DNA of 64,000 bases from CADCUY01 sp964242735 (lineage in GTDB: Bacteria > Actinomycetota > Actinomycetes > Actinomycetales > Quadrisphaeraceae), in assembly GCA_964242735.1 (NCBI GenBank), contig CAXTAK010000001.1:248001-312000 (forward strand), read 5' to 3'. Position 1 is the stretch's first letter. Each line of letters begins with the position of its first letter. This document shows, piece after piece, positions 1-9,140 of the stretch. The position numbers and the translations under genes were made by a program. The notes under the pieces were generated by a model. That model searched no databases. It had not been told where the DNA came from and saw nothing but the letters and a program-made list of their open reading frames with translations.

Positions 1-136
1 GCAGATCGGGGTGCCCGAGGTGACCGAGCGGCTCGCGGCGGCCATCGACGTCGAGCTCGCCGGCGGGGAGGGCACCGCCGGCTCCGGCGAGGCGCCGCTG
101 CCCAGCGTCGCCCCGCCCGTGGCGGTCCCCGCGTGA
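1..136 (+). CDS. sufD: FeS cluster assembly protein SufD, C-terminal end (partial)
   Basis: Only the last 44 codons are in the window, read in the frame that begins at base 2 and ending in TGA at 134-136. The fragment opens with QIGVPEVTERLAAAI, which matches the usual end of SufD (the helix after the beta-helix core), followed by a short Ala/Pro tail. SufD works with SufB and SufC as the scaffold complex of cytosolic Fe-S cluster assembly. The identity rests on this short tail together with the Rieske ferredoxin and sufC that follow in normal actinobacterial order. Confidence 0.75.
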   Translation, partial: QIGVPEVTERLAAAIDVELAGGEGTAGSGEAPLPSVAPPVAVPA

Positions 137-164
137 CCGACCCGTGCGACAGCGGAGCCGGCGG

Positions 165-509
165 ATGACCGGGGTGCGCGTGTGCGCCGCGGACGCCGTC
201 CCCAGCCCGGGCGCCCTGCAGGTGCTGGTGCCCGGTCCGCAGGGGGAGGTGCCCGTCGCGATCGTCCGCGACTCCGACGGCTCCTTGCACGCCATCGGCG
301 ACACCTGCAGCCACCAGCAGGTCTCCCTCTCCGAGGGGGAGGTGGAGGACGGGCGCATCGAGTGCTGGTTGCACGGCTCGCAGTTCGACCTGCGCACCGG
401 CCACCCGGACTCCCTGCCGGCGGTCACCGCGGTGCCCGTCTACCGGCTGACCCTCGACGGCGCCGACGTGCTCGTCGACGTCACCGCGACCATCGACACC
501 CCTGCCTGA
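165..509 (+). CDS. Rieske (2Fe-2S) ferredoxin of the SUF operon
   Basis: A 114-residue small ferredoxin of the non-heme iron oxygenase type. The Rieske cluster motifs are both present: CSH (CxH) followed about 20 residues later by CWLH (CxxH). It sits between sufD and sufC, a standard position in actinobacterial SUF operons, where it probably donates electrons during cluster assembly. I chose the ATG at 165 because homology begins close to it (MTGVRVCAADAV). An in-frame GTG at 144 would add seven residues of low-complexity Arg-rich sequence. Eleven bases separate its stop from sufC. Confidence 0.9.
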   Translation: MTGVRVCAADAVPSPGALQVLVPGPQGEVPVAIVRDSDGSLHAIGDTCSHQQVSLSEGEVEDGRIECWLHGSQFDLRTGHPDSLPAVTAVPVYRLTLDGADVLVDVTATIDTPA

Positions 510-520
510 GAGGACACGAC

Positions 521-1309
521 TTGCCCACCCTGGAGATCCACGACCTGCACGTCAGCATCGCCGAGGCGGACGGCACGCAGAAGCAGATCCTGCGCGGCGT
601 CGACCTCACGATCCGCTCTGGCGAGACCCACGCGATCATGGGGCCCAACGGCTCCGGCAAGTCGACGCTGGCGTACTCCATCGCCGGCCACCCCAAGTAC
701 ACCGTCGACTCCGGGTCGATCACCGTCGACGGTGAGGACGTGCTGGCGATGAGCGTCGACGAGCGCGCCCGCGCGGGGCTGTTCCTCGCGATGCAGTACC
801 CCGTGGAGGTGCCCGGGGTGACGGTCTCGAACTTCCTGCGCACCGCGAAGACCGCGATCGACGGCGAGGCGCCCTCGCTGCGCCACTGGACCAAGGACGT
901 CAAGACCGCCATGGCGGGCCTGCGCATGGACCCCGCCTTCGCCGAGCGCAACGTCAACGAGGGGTTCTCCGGTGGGGAGAAGAAGCGCCACGAGATCCTG
1001 CAGATGCAGCTGCTGCGCCCGAAGTTCGCCGTCCTCGACGAGACCGACTCCGGGCTCGACGTCGACGCGCTGAAGGTCGTCTCCGAGGGCGTCAACGCCG
1101 TGCGCGCCACCGGTGAGACGGGCATCGTGCTGATCACCCACTACACGCGCATCCTCAACTACGTGAGACCCGACGTCGTGCACGTCTTCGTGGCGGGGCG
1201 CATCGCCGAGCAGGGCGGCCCCGAGCTGGCCGACGACCTCGAGGCCCGCGGGTACGACCGCTTCCTCCCCTCGGGTGCCTCCGAGACCGCTGCTGTGGTG
1301 ACGGCATGA
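521..1309 (+). CDS. sufC: Fe-S cluster assembly ATPase SufC
   Basis: A 262-residue ABC-type ATPase that energises the SufBCD scaffold. Visible motifs in order: Walker A GPNGSGKST at about residues 41-49, a Q-loop MQYPVEVPGV, the signature FSGGEKKRHEI near residue 148, and Walker B with VLDETDSGLD near 171. The DETDSGLD form is typical of SufC rather than of transport ATPases. The start is a TTG at 521 with a good GAGAGGA ribosome binding site at 508-514; the frame stays open upstream, but that part is shadow sequence. The stop overlaps the sufT start by four bases (ATGA), so the two are translationally coupled. No sufS or sufU lies between them. Confidence 0.95.
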   Translation: MPTLEIHDLHVSIAEADGTQKQILRGVDLTIRSGETHAIMGPNGSGKSTLAYSIAGHPKYTVDSGSITVDGEDVLAMSVDERARAGLFLAMQYPVEVPGVTVSNFLRTAKTAIDGEAPSLRHWTKDVKTAMAGLRMDPAFAERNVNEGFSGGEKKRHEILQMQLLRPKFAVLDETDSGLDVDALKVVSEGVNAVRATGETGIVLITHYTRILNYVRPDVVHVFVAGRIAEQGGPELADDLEARGYDRFLPSGASETAAVVTA

Positions 1310-1641
1310 GCGAGCAGACCGCCAGCGGCGGTGCCGGTGTCGGCCTGGAGGACCTCGAGGAGGCCCTGAAGGACGTCATCGACCCCGAGCTGGGGATCAA
1401 CGTCGTCGACCTGGGCCTGATCTACGGGCTGCACCTCGACGGCGGTCAGGCGGTGATCGACATGACGCTGACCTCCGCGGCGTGCCCGCTGACCGACGTC
1501 ATCGAGGACCAGACCGCCCAGGCCCTCTCCGGGGTCGTCGACGGGCACCGCATCAACTGGGTGTGGATGCCGCCGTGGGACATGGGCAAGATCACCGAGG
1601 ACGGTCGCGACCAGCTGCGGGCGCTGGGCTTCAACGTCTGA
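1306..1641 (+). CDS. sufT: SufT, DUF59/MIP18-family Fe-S assembly factor
   Basis: A 111-residue protein of the metal-sulfur cluster biosynthesis (DUF59) family. It shows the conserved DPELGINVVDLGLIYG segment (about residues 26-41) and the TLTSAACP loop with the conserved cysteine at residue 60. SufT-type proteins help cluster maturation or delivery to clients. It overlaps sufC by ATGA. In most actinobacterial operons sufS and sufU precede this gene; here they are missing. Confidence 0.93.
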   Translation: MSEQTASGGAGVGLEDLEEALKDVIDPELGINVVDLGLIYGLHLDGGQAVIDMTLTSAACPLTDVIEDQTAQALSGVVDGHRINWVWMPPWDMGKITEDGRDQLRALGFNV

Positions 1642-2267
1642 GCCGCCTGGTCGAGGTCTCGCCCGAGCGCTTCCCCGGATGGGTGGAGCGCTTCACCGCC
1701 TCCCACGGGACGCCGGTGGTGACCGTGGACGGCGCGAGCGTGGTGCTCGTCGCCCCCGACGGTGCCCGCGCGGAGCTCGAGGTGCCGTGGCCGCCGCTGG
1801 CCTCGAGCGGGGACGACGCGGTGGCGGCGCTGGCGGCTCACGCCGCGGCGTCCCGGACGGCGCTGCTCGTGCTCGTGCGCCGCGGCGGCGTCGCGGTCGG
1901 CGTCACCCGTGACGGGGAGCTGCTCGAGCACAGCCGTGCCACCGGGTACGTGCAGTCCCGCACCGCCGCTGGCGGGTGGAGCCAGCAGCGCTACGCCCGC
2001 CGCCGCAGCGGGCAGGCGGCCCACCTGGCCGGCTCAGCCGCCGACGCGGTGGTGCGCGTCCTGGACCGGGTGGCGGTGCCGCCACAGGTGCTCGTCCCGG
2101 GCGGGGACCGCGCGATGGTGGCCGCGGTGCTGGCGGACCCGCGCCTGGCCGGTGCCGCGGCCCTGCCGCGCGGCCCGCTGCTCGACGTCGCGGACCCGCG
2201 CCTCGACGTCCTGGCGGACGCCGCGCACCGGGCCCGCGCGGTGCGGGTGCGGGTCACCCAGCCCTGA
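1638..2267 (+). CDS. Actinobacterial VLRF1-family peptidyl-tRNA hydrolase
   Basis: About 200 residues with the hallmark segment GGWSQQRYARRRSGQA in the middle. This is the catalytic-loop Gln/Arg signature of the bacterial VLRF1 release-factor fold (acVLRF1), thought to release nascent chains from stalled ribosomes. The start is uncertain. The family N-terminus (RLVEVSPERFPGW) begins directly after the sufT stop, where the only start-like codon is a CTG at 1638 overlapping that stop (CTGA). The first conventional start, GTG at 1683, would cut off the conserved N-terminal helix. Coupling to sufT is therefore likely. Confidence 0.75.
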   Translation: MSRLVEVSPERFPGWVERFTASHGTPVVTVDGASVVLVAPDGARAELEVPWPPLASSGDDAVAALAAHAAASRTALLVLVRRGGVAVGVTRDGELLEHSRATGYVQSRTAAGGWSQQRYARRRSGQAAHLAGSAADAVVRVLDRVAVPPQVLVPGGDRAMVAAVLADPRLAGAAALPRGPLLDVADPRLDVLADAAHRARAVRVRVTQP

Positions 2268-3029
2268 GCGGTCCGCCCGTGGACCGCCCGTGGCGGCACG
2301 ATCACCACGGAGCGGTCCGGGGCGCGGGGGCGCTCGCACCCGCCACCTCTCACGCCGTACCACCGTACGACGCCCGCGGACGTGACGCGGCGGTCGTGCC
2401 CACCACAGCGAGGACAGCGCGAGGTGGCGTCGCGGTGGAACCGCGGGCCGTTGACCGCGCCGGTGGTCGAGCAGTCGACGCAGCGGGACATGAACGCGGC
2501 CATCACCGTCGCTCCCGCAGCCACCCCGACCACCAGCGCCGCGATGGCTCGGAGGACGGTGGTGCTGGCGCGGGGTGGACTCGGTGGTCGAGTCCATCGA
2601 CGAGGCCGGTGACGTTGCCGTCGATGAGGTGGTCGCCTGGACCGCGGATGTTCCGGGCGCTGCCGATCACGTTGCCGCGGATGGCGGCCGTTCCTCGCGC
2701 CGGCGGTGCGGGTGCCGGTACGGGGGTCGCCGCCGCGTTCACGAGAGTGCAGCGAAGAGCACAGTCCGGCCCCCGAGGACGACGACGCGCCAGGTGGGCA
2801 CCTCGCCCACGAGGGTGCCTGATCTTCACGCGGAGAGCCTGGTACCTGCTGCGGAGACGTCGGTCTCACGCGCACGGCTGCTGGCGCCCCCCGCGGTGCT
2901 CCGGGGGGTGGCGGGCGCCCCCTCCGTAGTGCCTGGTGGGGGGACGAGACCTCCGGGATGCAGGGAGGGCCCCCGTCCTCGGGGAGGATGGGGGCGCCGG
3001 GTGGTGCGGGGGCGTGGTCCACGGATCTC
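2268..3029. other. Gene-poor stretch, no confident gene
   Basis: About 760 bases without a convincing gene. The one protein-like signal is on the minus strand around 2570-2390. It reads a hydrophobic stretch (IAALVVGVAAGATVMAAF) and then two CxxC pairs about 20 residues apart (CVDC at 2471-2482 and CPRC at 2405-2416), like a membrane-anchored zinc ribbon. The frame has no stop until it is deep inside the VLRF1 gene and no clear start, so I do not call it a gene. The stretch is bounded on the right by a transposase remnant. Confidence 0.4.
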
Positions 3030-3470
3030 GTCGGGTGAGGTCTCGGAGCCAGATGTCGACGGTGGCGATCCGGCGGTGCCGGGGTGGACGTGGAGCCGCT
3101 CGTCGGTGCGCAGGGCGATGGCGCATCGGGACTCGGGCTGGTTGATCGCCGCTCGACGGTGTTCCGATCCCGGTGGGCGACCGGGTCTGAGGCGGGCGGT
3201 CTGCCGCCGGCCGAGCCGCGGGCGCGGCGGTGGCTGGCCTGGTCGTCCTCGACCGGGATCGTGGTCCTGGTGCCGCGTCGGCGCAGGTGTCCGCGTCTCT
3301 CGGAGGAGTGCGCCTCGTCGCCCAGCAGCCGGCCCGGGCGGTGTGGGGCGCCCCGGTCCACGCCGTGGCAGGCGCAGGTGCTCCTGCAACTCCTCGGGGT
3401 GCTTCCTGGCTGCCACCACGATCACCGTCGTCCCAGGCGTGACGCTCGCCACCAGATCCGGTCCTCGACA
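3030..3470 (-). mobile_element. Decayed IS5-family transposase remnant (C-terminal part)
   Basis: Read on the minus strand, three frames join into the C-terminal half of an IS5-type DDE transposase. The first piece has VTPGTTV and LPRRGPGRP (3450-3336). The second reads LLGDEAHSSERRGHLRRRG, TTIPVEDDQ, GGRPPASDP and DRNTVERR (3331-3146). The third reads INQ and CAIALRTDERL (3152-3069), then IWLRDLTR (3057-3034). This follows the family order: DKAYSS-like strand, RRRGI, IPE..DQ, GRPP.FD, RN.VER with the last catalytic Glu, then IWLRDL. At least three frameshifts and a missing N-terminus make it inactive. I saw no terminal inverted repeats. It abuts the vapBC promoter. Confidence 0.72.
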
Positions 3471-3533
3471 GGGCTCGCAGGTGGTGCCGAGACACCTACC
3501 ACGGCAGCCTCACCAGCCGAACCATCGCAGTGG

Positions 3534-3539
3534 TATCCT
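3534..3539 (+). promoter_or_regulatory. Putative -10 box of leaderless vapBC
   Basis: TATCCT fits the actinobacterial TANNNT -10 element and ends six bases before the vapB GTG. No Shine-Dalgarno sequence is visible. This is the geometry expected for a leaderless transcript. Confidence 0.5.
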
Positions 3540-3545
3540 CGTGGT

Positions 3546-3779
3546 GTGCGAACTACCATCGACAAGGCCGGGCGGCTCGTCATCCCCAAGTCCCTGAGGG
3601 ACCACGTCGGCCTCGGTCCCGGAGACGTCGACGTCACGGTCGACGGTGCGGTCCTCCGCGTGGCACCGGTAGCTGGTGACGACCTGGTGGAGGAGGCCGG
3701 CCGGCTCGTGGTGCCCCGGACCGGCGCCGTGATCGACGACGACCTCGTCCGGTCGCTGCGCGATGCCGACCAGCGCTGA
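3546..3779 (+). CDS. vapB: VapB-type antitoxin, AbrB/MazE domain
   Basis: A 77-residue protein opening with VRTTIDKAGRLVIPKSLRD, the swapped-hairpin AbrB/MazE DNA-binding motif of VapB antitoxins. It should bind its own promoter, and its C-terminal tail should wrap and inhibit the toxin encoded next. The start is a GTG with no ribosome binding site but a -10 box just upstream, suggesting leaderless translation. It overlaps vapC by 17 bases. It lies immediately beside a transposase remnant, consistent with a mobile origin. Confidence 0.88.
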   Translation: MRTTIDKAGRLVIPKSLRDHVGLGPGDVDVTVDGAVLRVAPVAGDDLVEEAGRLVVPRTGAVIDDDLVRSLRDADQR

Positions 3780-4200
3780 GGACGAGGAACCCGCCGTCTG
3801 GCTCGTCGACACCAGCGTCGCCGTCCCGCTCCTGGTCTCCGACCACGCCAGCCACGGCGCCGTGGTGGAGGCCCTGGGAACCCGCCCGCTCGGGCTCGCG
3901 GGTCACGCGGCGTTCGAGACCCACTCGGTGATGACCCGGCTGCCGCCCCCGGCGCGTCGGACCCCGGCGGCGGTCGGGCGGCTGCTCGCCGGGAACTTCC
4001 CGCACTCGCGGTTCCTGGACGCCGACCGCGCGGGGGCGCTCCTGAGCGGCCTCGGACCCCGCGGGACCGCCGGGGGCGCCGTGTACGACGTGCTGGTCGC
4101 AGCGGTCGCCCTCGAGCACGGTCTGCCGCTCGCGAGCCGCGACCGCCGGGCCCTGGCGACCTACCGCGACCTCGGCGTGGACCTGCAGCTCCTGGCCTGA
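3763..4200 (+). CDS. vapC: VapC-type PIN-domain ribonuclease toxin
   Basis: A 145-residue PIN-domain protein. The acidic metal-binding residues of the family are all present: D16 in LVDTS, E52 in AAFETHS, D109 in AVYDVLVAA and D127 in ASRDRRA. VapC toxins are Mg-dependent RNases that cleave specific RNAs such as tRNA or rRNA. The gene starts inside vapB (17-base overlap), so antitoxin and toxin are coupled. The residues suggest the toxin is active; the RNA target cannot be read from sequence. Confidence 0.9.
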   Translation: MPTSAEDEEPAVWLVDTSVAVPLLVSDHASHGAVVEALGTRPLGLAGHAAFETHSVMTRLPPPARRTPAAVGRLLAGNFPHSRFLDADRAGALLSGLGPRGTAGGAVYDVLVAAVALEHGLPLASRDRRALATYRDLGVDLQLLA

Positions 4201-4357
4201 CGAGCGCCCGCCCCGCTGCTGGTCTCCGACCGCACCACCAGCGCCGGGGAACAGCGGCGCACCGCAGGGCGCTGGTACGCAGCGGAGCACCCGAGCGGCG
4301 GTCGGCCGACACGCCAGACCCCCGGATGCTCCACGACCCCCGGAGGACGGACAGGAC

Positions 4358-5951
<1,594 letters not shown>

Positions 5952-5956
<5 letters not shown>

Positions 5957-5969
5957 GTGCGCACTCACG
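5952..5969. repeat. Perfect 18-bp palindrome across the ABC-F stop codon
   Basis: CGTGAGTGC followed directly by GCACTCACG, nine bases per arm with no loop. It spans the TGA of the ABC-F gene and lies 107 bases before a small HTH-protein gene. The absence of a loop and of a T-run argues against a terminator and for a dimer-binding operator. Confidence 0.5.
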
Positions 5970-6075
5970 TCAGGTGGCCGGTACCGGGGCCATCGCGGAC
6001 GATGGAGATCCACACGCACTGCGGACGGGCAGCCGCCCGCGTGCGCCGGTCCACGACCCCACCGGAGCAGGAGAC

Positions 6076-6291
6076 ATGGCCACGGACATCAAGAAGGGCG
6101 CACGCATCACCGGTGACGACCGCTCGACGCTGGCGCAGGACCTCAAGAGCCGCTACGACGACGGCGCCAGCATCCGGGCCCTCGCGGCGGAGACGGGTCG
6201 CTCCTACGGGTTCGTCCACCGCATCCTCAGCGAGAGCGAGGTGTCGCTGCGCAGCCGGGGGGGTGCCACCCGGGGCCGCGCGGCCAGCTGA
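6076..6291 (+). CDS. Small helix-turn-helix protein
   Basis: A 71-residue basic protein conserved in actinobacteria, reading MATDIKKGARITGDDR at the start and a resolvase-like HTH (GASIRALAAETGRSYGFVHR) in the middle, then an Arg/Gly-rich tail RSRGGATRGRAA. It is probably a DNA-binding regulator or nucleoid-type protein. The start is ATG with GGAGCAGGAG upstream. It follows the ABC-F gene on the same strand, with the palindrome in between. Confidence 0.85.
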   Translation: MATDIKKGARITGDDRSTLAQDLKSRYDDGASIRALAAETGRSYGFVHRILSESEVSLRSRGGATRGRAAS

Positions 6292-6303
6292 CCCCCGGGG
6301 TCG

Positions 6304-7173
6304 TCATGACCCGGCGGTGGCGCGGGCCTCCGCGGCGTCGAGCGCGGCGTCCTCCGCGTCCTCGTCGCGGCGACGCCGGGCCCGCGCCGCCCGTCGCCGC
6401 TCCGCGTCGGCGCCGGCGGCCGGGTCCGCGGGGTCGGGGGGAGCCTGCTCGTCGCGACGGGTGCGGCGCACGTGCACCGCGAGGAAGCCCCACAGCCCGG
6501 CGGCGAAGACGAACCACTGCAGCGAGTAGCCCAGGTGCGGGCCCTCGTCAGCCTGCGGGCGGGGCGGCAGCGCCGGTGCCACGGGCGGGCGCGGGTCCTC
6601 GGTGACCAGCTGCCCGTACGCGCCGGTCCGCAGCCCCGCGTCGCCCAGCGCGGCGGACACCGACCCCGTGAGGTCGATGCGCGTCACCTGACCGGTCGGC
6701 GCTCCCCGGTCGTCACCCGGTTCCGGCGGGCGCAGGCGGGCGACGACGCTCACCGGCCCGGAGGGGGGGTCGGGGACCGCGTCGGGACGCGAGCCGTCGT
6801 CGCCCTGCGGGATCCACCCGCGATCGACCAGCAGCGCACCTCCCCCCGACGCCGCGTCCAGGCGCAGGGGCACGAGGACGAGGTAGCCGAAGACCCCGCC
6901 CAGTGGCCGGTTGCGCACCAGCAGGGTGGCCTGCGGGGCGTAGGTGCCGGTGACCGCCACGGGCGTGTACTCCGCGCCGGGAGCCAGCACCGCGCCCGGC
7001 AGGGCCAGCGGCAGCGCCACGGGCGGGGTGTCGTAGTTGGCGGTGACCTGGGCGATGCGCGCCAGCTTGCCCTCACGGCGGTCCAGCTGCCACAGCCCGA
7101 GGAGCACGCACCCGAGGGAGACGACCAGGGTGAGGGCGACGGGGCGCCACCACCGCCGGACGCCGCTCACCAC
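6304..7173 (-). CDS. SURF1 family cytochrome oxidase assembly protein
   Basis: A 289-residue membrane protein with the two-helix SURF1 layout. One membrane segment lies near the N-terminus (about 11-27, followed by LGLWQLDRREGK, the family's early motif). A periplasmic domain holds NRPLGGVFGYLVLVPL and LLVDRGWIPQG. The second membrane helix (LQWFVFAAGLWGFLAVHV) comes near the end, followed by a long charged Arg/Asp/Ala-rich cytoplasmic tail. SURF1 helps insert heme into cytochrome c oxidase. The start is a GTG at 7173, with another GTG next to it. It lies 40 bases downstream of the small conserved gene. Confidence 0.93.
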   Translation of the reverse strand: MVSGVRRWWRPVALTLVVSLGCVLLGLWQLDRREGKLARIAQVTANYDTPPVALPLALPGAVLAPGAEYTPVAVTGTYAPQATLLVRNRPLGGVFGYLVLVPLRLDAASGGGALLVDRGWIPQGDDGSRPDAVPDPPSGPVSVVARLRPPEPGDDRGAPTGQVTRIDLTGSVSAALGDAGLRTGAYGQLVTEDPRPPVAPALPPRPQADEGPHLGYSLQWFVFAAGLWGFLAVHVRRTRRDEQAPPDPADPAAGADAERRRAARARRRRDEDAEDAALDAAEARATAGS

Positions 7174-7213
7174 CCGCCCCCGACCTGCGCGGCAGCGGCC
7201 GCGAGGTGGGCCG

Positions 7214-7480
7214 TCAGGACGCGGTTCGCACCGCGACAGGAGCCGGGGCGGGCAGCTGCGCGGGGTCGAGCACCTCGCGGAGGAACCCCCGCACCTGCAG
7301 GTGCTCGCTCAGCGAGGCCAGGTGCTCGGCGCAGGCGAGCCAGGTCTTGCGCCGCTCGGGGGTGTGGAGCCGGGGGTTGTTCCACCGCAGGGCGTGCGCG
7401 GCCGGGGCCCCGCAGGCCCGTGCGCTGCAGATCAGGTCCGGCGGCGGCTCGTGCTGGGCTCCGGGCATGACAGCGATCAT
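7214..7480 (-). CDS. Conserved actinobacterial protein with Cys/His motif
   Basis: An 88-residue protein whose core reads CSARACGAPAAHALRWNN, then PRLHTPERRKTWLACAEH, then HLASLSEHL and VRGFLREV. The CxxxxC ... CxxH arrangement suggests a bound zinc. Short proteins with this core commonly sit beside SURF1 genes in actinobacteria, as here. Function is unknown. A second ATG four codons in (MPGAQH) is an equally possible start. Confidence 0.85.
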   Translation of the reverse strand: MIAVMPGAQHEPPPDLICSARACGAPAAHALRWNNPRLHTPERRKTWLACAEHLASLSEHLQVRGFLREVLDPAQLPAPAPVAVRTAS

Positions 7481-7610
7481 CCACCACCGTCACCCCGGCG
7501 TCACCACCCTGACGGAACCCGTCCACCACGGCTGCACCCGCCGTCTCCAGTTCCTCTCGGTGCGACACCTGCCCGCCACCTCGGTGCGTGCGACCGGTGA
7601 CCCGGGACGC

Positions 7611-8168
7611 TCAGGAGGCGCGGGCCCGGTACCGCGGGGACTCGTCGTCCGGCAGCTGCGGCACCGCGGCCGGCTGGTCGCTGCGGGAGCCCGGCGGGGG
7701 GTAGGAGTGCTGCCACTCGCCACGGCCCGGGCGGTCACCGGCGGACTCGTCGCGGACGACGGTCACCGGACCGAGCGCGGAGCGGGGAGCCGGTGCGGTG
7801 GGTCGCGGTGCGCTCGCGGCGCCCGGGGGGAGCAGCGCGGCCGGGGCCCGAGGGGCCGTCTCGCGGCCGGCGTTGGCCAGGAGCACCGCGACGTAGGGCA
7901 GGAGCACCGCACCGGCGACGAAGATCCACGACGACCAGTGGCCGTAGAAGACGAACGCGAGGACGAAGCAGACCAGGCGGATGCCCATCGACACCCCGTA
8001 CTTCACCATGCGGTCGTGCACGTCGTCGCGCTGGCTGCGTCGAGCGGTGGTGATGCCGTGCACCTGCACGGCGGGCGCTCCCCGGCGCTCACGTCGCCAC
8101 CCACCCGGACGCCGTCGTCCCGGGGTGGCTCGACCCGCGGGCAGGGACGGGGGGACGCTGCTGGGCAC
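7611..8168 (-). CDS. DUF3099 domain membrane protein
   Basis: Up to 185 residues. The DUF3099 core is clear: VHGITTARRSQRDDVHDRM, then two hydrophobic helices (MGIRLVCFVLAFVFYGHW and IFVAGAVLLPYVAVLLANA), then a Pro/Ala-rich cytoplasmic tail. The GTG at 8168 gives an extended Arg/Pro-rich N-terminus; a GTG near 8069, just before the conserved core, may be the true start. Function unknown. Confidence 0.85.
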   Translation of the reverse strand: MPSSVPPSLPAGRATPGRRRPGGWRRERRGAPAVQVHGITTARRSQRDDVHDRMVKYGVSMGIRLVCFVLAFVFYGHWSSWIFVAGAVLLPYVAVLLANAGRETAPRAPAALLPPGAASAPRPTAPAPRSALGPVTVVRDESAGDRPGRGEWQHSYPPPGSRSDQPAAVPQLPDDESPRYRARAS

Positions 8169-8391
8169 CTGCCAACGCTACGCCTGCCCCGGTCGGTGGG
8201 CACGGCTCTGCGGGGTGGGCTTGATCACCGTGCGCGCCGCGTCCGGGCCCGGTGCGGACCCGGTCACCGCCCCCGACAGCGCGACGACCCGATCGGCGTG
8301 CTCGGATGACGCCCCGACCCCGGGGCGCCGGTACGGTGCCGTCGCGCGCCGCGGGCGCGCGGACCAGTAGGCGGCGGGAGGAGCTGGGTCA

Positions 8392-9126
8392 GTGGTGGAC
8401 GCGACGACGAGCCCGGGCCGCAGCGTGCTGGTGACCGGCGGGAGCCGCGGCATCGGTCACGCCGTCGCTGCCGCCTTCCTGGCCGCAGGCGACCGCGTGA
8501 CCGCGACCCACCGCACGGGCTCGCCCGACGACGTCCCAGCGGGCGCGCTGGCCGTGCACTGCGACACCACCTCCACCGACAGCGTCGACGCGGCCTTCAC
8601 CCGGGCCGAGGCCGAGCACGGGCCGGTGGAGGTGGTGGTCGCCAACGCCGGGATCACCCGCGACCAGCTCGTGATCCGCATGGCCGACACCGACTTCGCC
8701 GAGGTCCTCGACACCAACCTCACCGGCAGCTTCCGCGTCGTGCGCCGCGCAGCGCGCAGCATGGTGCGGGCGCGCCGGGGTCGGGTGGTGCTGATCTCCA
8801 GCGTCGTGGGGCTGACCGGCTCCCCGGGGCAGGTCGGGTACGGGGCCTCCAAGGCGGGGCTCGTCGGCCTCGCGCGCTCGCTGGCGCGCGAGGTGGGCCC
8901 CCGGGGGATCACCGCCAACGTGGTGGCGCCGGGGTTCATCGAGACCGACATGACGGCGTCCCTGGACGCCGCGACGCAGGCCGCGTACCGCGAGCAGGTG
9001 CCGCTGGCGCGCTTCGGCAGCAGCGCCGAGGTCGCCGAGGTCGTGCGCTTCCTCGCCTCGGACGGGGCGGGGTACATCACCGGGGCGGTCGTCCCGGTCG
9101 ACGGGGGCCTCGGGATGGGTCACTAG
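8392..9126 (+). CDS. fabG: 3-oxoacyl-ACP reductase, FabG/MabA type
   Basis: A 244-residue short-chain dehydrogenase that reduces 3-oxoacyl-ACP in fatty acid elongation. It has the nucleotide motif TGGSRGIG (about 15-22), NAG in VVVANAGITRD, the catalytic SSVVGLTGSPGQVGYGASK (Ser, then Tyr-x3-Lys), and the PGFIETDM loop after the active site. The C-terminus (GAVVPVDGGLGMGH) is that of FabG1/MabA. The GTG start follows a GGGAGGAGC ribosome binding site. It precedes the enoyl reductase by 14 bases, the classic mabA-inhA order. Confidence 0.95.
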   Translation: MVDATTSPGRSVLVTGGSRGIGHAVAAAFLAAGDRVTATHRTGSPDDVPAGALAVHCDTTSTDSVDAAFTRAEAEHGPVEVVVANAGITRDQLVIRMADTDFAEVLDTNLTGSFRVVRRAARSMVRARRGRVVLISSVVGLTGSPGQVGYGASKAGLVGLARSLAREVGPRGITANVVAPGFIETDMTASLDAATQAAYREQVPLARFGSSAEVAEVVRFLASDGAGYITGAVVPVDGGLGMGH

Positions 9127-9140
9127 AGGATGGGGCACTG

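Noticed and set aside
2270..2570. Minus-strand membrane segment plus two CxxC pairs resembling a zinc-ribbon protein
   Set aside because: No clear start and no stop before the convergent VLRF1 gene. Two CxxC pairs can arise by chance in GC-rich DNA.
2575..3597. Long open frames on both strands over the 2.3-3.5 kb gap
   Set aside because: They are Arg/Pro/Gly-rich with no recognisable domain, typical of non-coding frames in DNA above 70% GC. Only the transposase pieces gave a consistent match.
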